From Ailanthus altissimus (Eukaryota > Streptophyta > Magnoliopsida > Sapindales > Simaroubaceae), in the NCBI GenBank assembly GCA_946807835.1, contig OX327702.1:1984001-2048000 (forward strand): a stretch of DNA of 64,000 nucleotides, in the 5' to 3' direction. Below, in pieces: positions 60,590 through 64,000 of this stretch. The translations under genes and the position numbers were made by a program. A model generated the notes under the pieces. It was not told the DNA's origin. It was given only the letters and a program-made list of their open reading frames with translations, and did no database searches. Position 1 is the stretch's first letter. Each line of letters begins with the position of its first letter.

Positions 60590-61030
60590 AGTTCAAGATT
60601 TAAGGTTTAGAGTTCAAAGTTTAGCGTTCATAGTTTAAAATTCAGAGTTTAAGAATTTAGAGTTTAGTGTTCAAAGGTCTAGAGTTTTAGGATTTATGGT
60701 TTAAAATTTATAGTTTACAATTCATGATCTAGAATTTAAGATTTGAAATTTAGGAAAGACATTTAGTGTTTAGAGTTCATCGTTCAAGGTTCAGGGCTTA
60801 GGTTTTAGAATTTAAGATTCACAGTTCAATGTTCAAGACTTAAAGTGTAGGTTTTAGAGTTTAGAGTTTATAGTAAACATTTAAGATTTAAAGTTTATGA
60901 TTCAAAGTTTATGGTTTAAACCCTTAAACTTTATACTCTAAATTTTAAAACCTAAAACTCTAAACAGTAAACCCTAAGTTCTAAATTTTAACTTTAAATT
61001 TTAAAACTCTAAACCATAAATGTTTACTTT
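60590..61030. repeat. Degenerate telomere-like heptamer array, head to head
   Basis: 60590-60915 is a run of seven-base words such as 'gtttaga', 'agagttt' and 'aggtttt', a worn form of TTTAGGG. From 60916 to 61030 the complementary words appear ('aaacccttaaac', 'ctctaaa', 'aaaccctaag', 'aaaccataaa'). The orientation switches at GGTTTAAACC (60913-60922). Perfect TTTAGGG tandem copies are absent, so this is not an active telomere. Confidence 0.65.
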
Positions 61031-61791
61031 GAATCCTAAACTTTAATTACTTAATTTTTTATTTTTTTAAAAATTAAGTTTTTAATTTTTTAAAACTAAT
61101 TAATCTCTGTAATTTAGTGAATGATAAAATTTTAATTTTTTAATTAAATTTATAATTTTTTAAAAATGTTATGTGGCGTTGTGCTCGTGCAACCAAGCAC
61201 ACACTTTGCATTTTATTTTTTATTTTTATAATAATTTTTTTAAAAATTAAATAATATTATAATATTTAAATTTTAAAATTAAATTATTTTAAAATAAATA
61301 TTAATAATTCAAAAAATTTAAAATAAATATTTATTTTTATTTAAATTATTTTAAATATTATTATAATTATCTTAAAATTTTAAAAAATAAAAATAATATA
61401 TATATATAACGCACGCTTTGTATGGGCAAACGCTTTATATTGCAAAGTGCACGCCTTTGCTTTGCTACGCGTGCTTTGCATGTTATTTTTTAAAATTTTA
61501 TAATAATTTTTTATAATAATTTTAATATTTAAATAATTAATTTTTATTAATTCTCATAAAACTAAATTTAAATTTATTGATTAAATTAATTAAAACAAAT
61601 AAAAATATATATATTTTTGTCGAAAGAGGGTAAAATCCTCTAATTATATTTTTTTGGTCGAAAGAGGTTAAAATCCTCTAATTATTATGTCTTTGGTTAG
61701 GAAAGATTAAAAAATTTGATTGAAATCAAAATAATATAATGGAACAAAATTTTGGTCTAACTTCGGAAATTTTCTACCGACAAATTAATGA

Positions 61792-64000
61792 CCTCATCCT
61801 AACTAACAACTGTTTCAATACATGTAGCTCCAACGAAATAAATGATTCCAAAACAATGCCTAAGAATCTTGTGAATGGCAGGGGCTCAATGGGCGGCTCT
61901 TACTATAGTAAAATTTGTGTTTCAATATTAGTTTAAGAAAGAATTTGAAATAAACTGTTTTACTGATAAAATTAATAATAAATAATTTATCATTAATAAT
62001 TTTAAAAATCTATTGGTATGACTTTCAATATTGATTTAATAAAATAACTGAATTTAAGATGAAGACAACAACTCCTATATTAAGGAGTCTTGATAAATAA
62101 TAAACTTCAATCACAATTACTTTCACTGATTTATTTTCCAAAAAAATAAAAAATAAACAGATCCTCTTTACTTGGCTTGTAGAGAAAGAAGCAGCAGTCC
62201 AAGAATGGTGGAATCTCTACCGTGCATAATGATTTTTGCTGCATTTTTTAAACGCGCTTGGTTTGTTTGTTGTGGGAAAATGAAAACAAATTTTCAATTT
62301 TGTTGCAGGTGATATGATGTAATGTGATGTGAGAGATGAGAAAAAGAAAATGAAATCAGCCAACTACATCGAGCAAAACTTTAAAGCAAAGATTAAATGA
62401 TTGTTTTTTTTATTTTTTATTTTTACACTGATATAGTGATATTACATTGCACATCAAAGAAGATCACACATCACTAGTATCTGCTCAGATTTAATACTTT
62501 TATTTCGGAAATATAATACACGGAAGAGGAAATATATATATATATTTTGCATTCGAATTATAATATAAGTTGATAGAAGATTAAATGTTAAAATTAAAAA
62601 TTATATTAAGTTAAAATTTAATTATATAAAAATTTTAATATCAAATTTAAAATTTTAAAATTATTAAATTACAAAAAAAAATTATTTTTAATAGTACAAA
62701 ATTTAAAAGTCTCAAGTAGTTACACTATTAATTGCTCTGAATCTCCATTGGGATTTGAAATCAAAGGTCTGAATCTCCATTGGGATTTGAAATCAAAGGT
62801 CGTACAATTTTTGACGTTATATTACATTGTTTTAAATCTTAACAAGAGCTTGAACCCTAACTCCGGCCAAGGGTACACAATTTTTACTGTTAAGATAAAA
62901 TAGTTGGGAGCGATTAAATAATTGTTTGTATCACATCACAAAGTATATAGTTTATACAAATATTTAAAAATAATAACAAATATTTGGTAACGGTATCTTT
63001 AACTAAACATTGATTATTTATTTATTATGTAGATATTATTATTAATTTTATTTGGTATTAATTTATGGTTTTATTATAAGCTAACTTTTCTAAATGAAAT
63101 TGTAAGAGGACGTGACAGTTGACCGCTAATTCAGTTGAAGCCACTTTCAATGTTCCATTCATTATAATTCTATCTACAAATCAAGTGTTGCCATTTGTTT
63201 GAGTAGTTGATTTGATTGCAAGATTTGTCTAAATTTGTCAATTTCATCTAATCTAAAGCCCATTTGTCCAATATGTTAATGGTAAAATTTTCATTGATGA
63301 GGCTTTTAGAATGATAAAAATCTTAAACTTTAATCTTTTCATATTAGGGTTTTTTTATAGAGAAAATCACATATAGTTTTTGTGAGAAATTAAACCCTAA
63401 TTTTAAGTTAAAAAAATTTGCAATTCATAATATTTTAACAAAGAGGTTTACACTCATTAAATAAATACTATTACACTTATATAATTATAATATAAAATTT
63501 ATATATTAACTAATGTTATATACCACAAAGTTATGATATAAAGTTATATAATAATCATTAACGATAAATACAACATATATCACATCAATCAGAATACATT
63601 TTAACTATGTAAATATAATATTTTTTAAAAATCTTATAGAGTAATTACAATGCATATTTGTTATTAACAAAAAAAATCACTTTTAAAAATTGATGATATG
63701 ATAAATTTTTTTAAATTATTATAAATCTCTTTTTTAAATTTCATAAAATTTATAGAAACTTTTGTTATACTATACACATTTAATCATATTTTTTGTCCTT
63801 ACAATATGGATTTTCTTATAATGAGATAAAACATAAATAAAAGGAAAAAAAATCCAAATTTAACAATTGAATTGACGTGTAAACTTGGCGTATTGCTGCA
63901 AAATCTATTGCAATTTAGCTGGCACGCGAGAGAGGCGTGTTTCAATTTATACGGGGACCATCAAAGGAGAAAAAGAAAAGGTAAATAAAAAATTCAAAAT
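61792..64000. other. Unassigned AT-rich sequence, no gene seen
   Basis: No supported gene. A possible 36-codon frame at about 62205-62315 begins MVESLPCIMIFAAFF, but it has no family resemblance. The end of the window (63870-64000) is less AT-rich and could be the start of a neighbouring gene region. Confidence 0.4.
62737..62800. repeat. Perfect 32-bp tandem duplication
   Basis: 'ctgaatctccattgggattt' plus the next 12 bases occurs twice, at 62737-62768 and 62769-62800, without mismatch. Confidence 0.95.

Larger units (their letters stand above)
56919..61791. mobile_element. Large inverted-repeat element (MULE-like or foldback)
   Basis: The left arm 56919-57258 is inverted at about 61410-61791. 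Matched pieces include 'ccattttgac'/'attttgat', 'tcaaattttttaatct', 'aaagacataa', 'attttaccctc' and 'ttgattaaattt' with 'aaaacaaat', ending in 'acatgcaaagc'. After the later solo LTR (57259-59524), the inner left arm 59525-59930 ('aataatatttaaaataattt', 'aaatgtaaagtgtgcgct') is inverted at 61160-61400. Together the arms exceed 700 bp. There is no transposase. Long inverted ends suggest a Mutator-like or foldback element. The extreme ends have decayed and a target duplication was not identified. Confidence 0.6.

Noticed and set aside
62205..62315. Small ATG-started peptide (MVESLPCIMIFAAFF...)
   Set aside because: Only 36 codons, no family, no promoter or splice evidence; expected by chance.

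Overview
This window looks like nuclear DNA from a flowering plant, probably a eudicot. It is AT-rich intergenic sequence packed with LTR retrotransposons, and I can defend only one intact protein gene: a two-exon short-chain dehydrogenase/reductase (SDR2-like) on the minus strand at 35796-37099. No tRNA, rRNA or CRISPR array was recognised.

Layout from left to right. 1-3612 is a dispersed repeat interrupted by a solo LTR of family A. 3661-8616 is a decayed minus-strand Copia element (C). Its RNase H region carries a TRIM cluster with oppositely oriented ends and a perfect 5-bp target duplication, and a GC-rich repeat block sits near its 5' end. 8617-14391 holds fragments: a tandemly duplicated Copia gag relic and a 5'-truncated LINE with a 14-bp target duplication. 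14392-17150 holds a second copy of the dispersed repeat, which preserves the empty site of the first solo LTR, joined to a caulimovirid-like movement-protein fragment with a primer-binding-like site. 17373-19839 is another family-A solo LTR. 20320-31155 is a Tork/TNT1-like Copia element (B). It is split by a family-A solo LTR, which is itself split by a 2.7-kb solo LTR of a different, Gypsy-like type. All three nested insertions have perfect 5-bp target duplications.

31156-44931 contains the SDR gene, a MITE, a small TRIM-like relic, a third dispersed-repeat copy and much unassigned AT-rich DNA. The SDR gene has a tandemly duplicated TATA-bearing promoter segment. 45849-56120 is a full-length Angela/BARE-like Copia element (A) with 2.25-kb LTRs and a 5-bp target duplication, inserted in another LTR-like sequence. 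Its gag-pol frame is almost continuous but broken by six stop codons and a 326-bp tandem duplication. Its 1.5-kb leader contains a palindromic GC-rich array and then a series of stem-loops. Four of these share a nearly invariant loop motif but have different, self-complementary stems; this is the most interesting signal in the window. 56919-61791 is a large inverted-repeat (MULE-like or foldback) element with telomere-like heptamers meeting head to head near its centre, interrupted by an old family-A solo LTR. The remainder to 64000 is AT-rich with no recognisable gene.

The mobile elements appear non-autonomous or dead. Counting both LTRs of the full-length element there are six family-A LTRs: one full-length copy against four solo LTRs, which suggests efficient LTR-LTR recombination here. 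Lineage names (Angela, Tork, Gypsy/Tekay) are inferred from protein motifs and LTR style and were not checked by database search.
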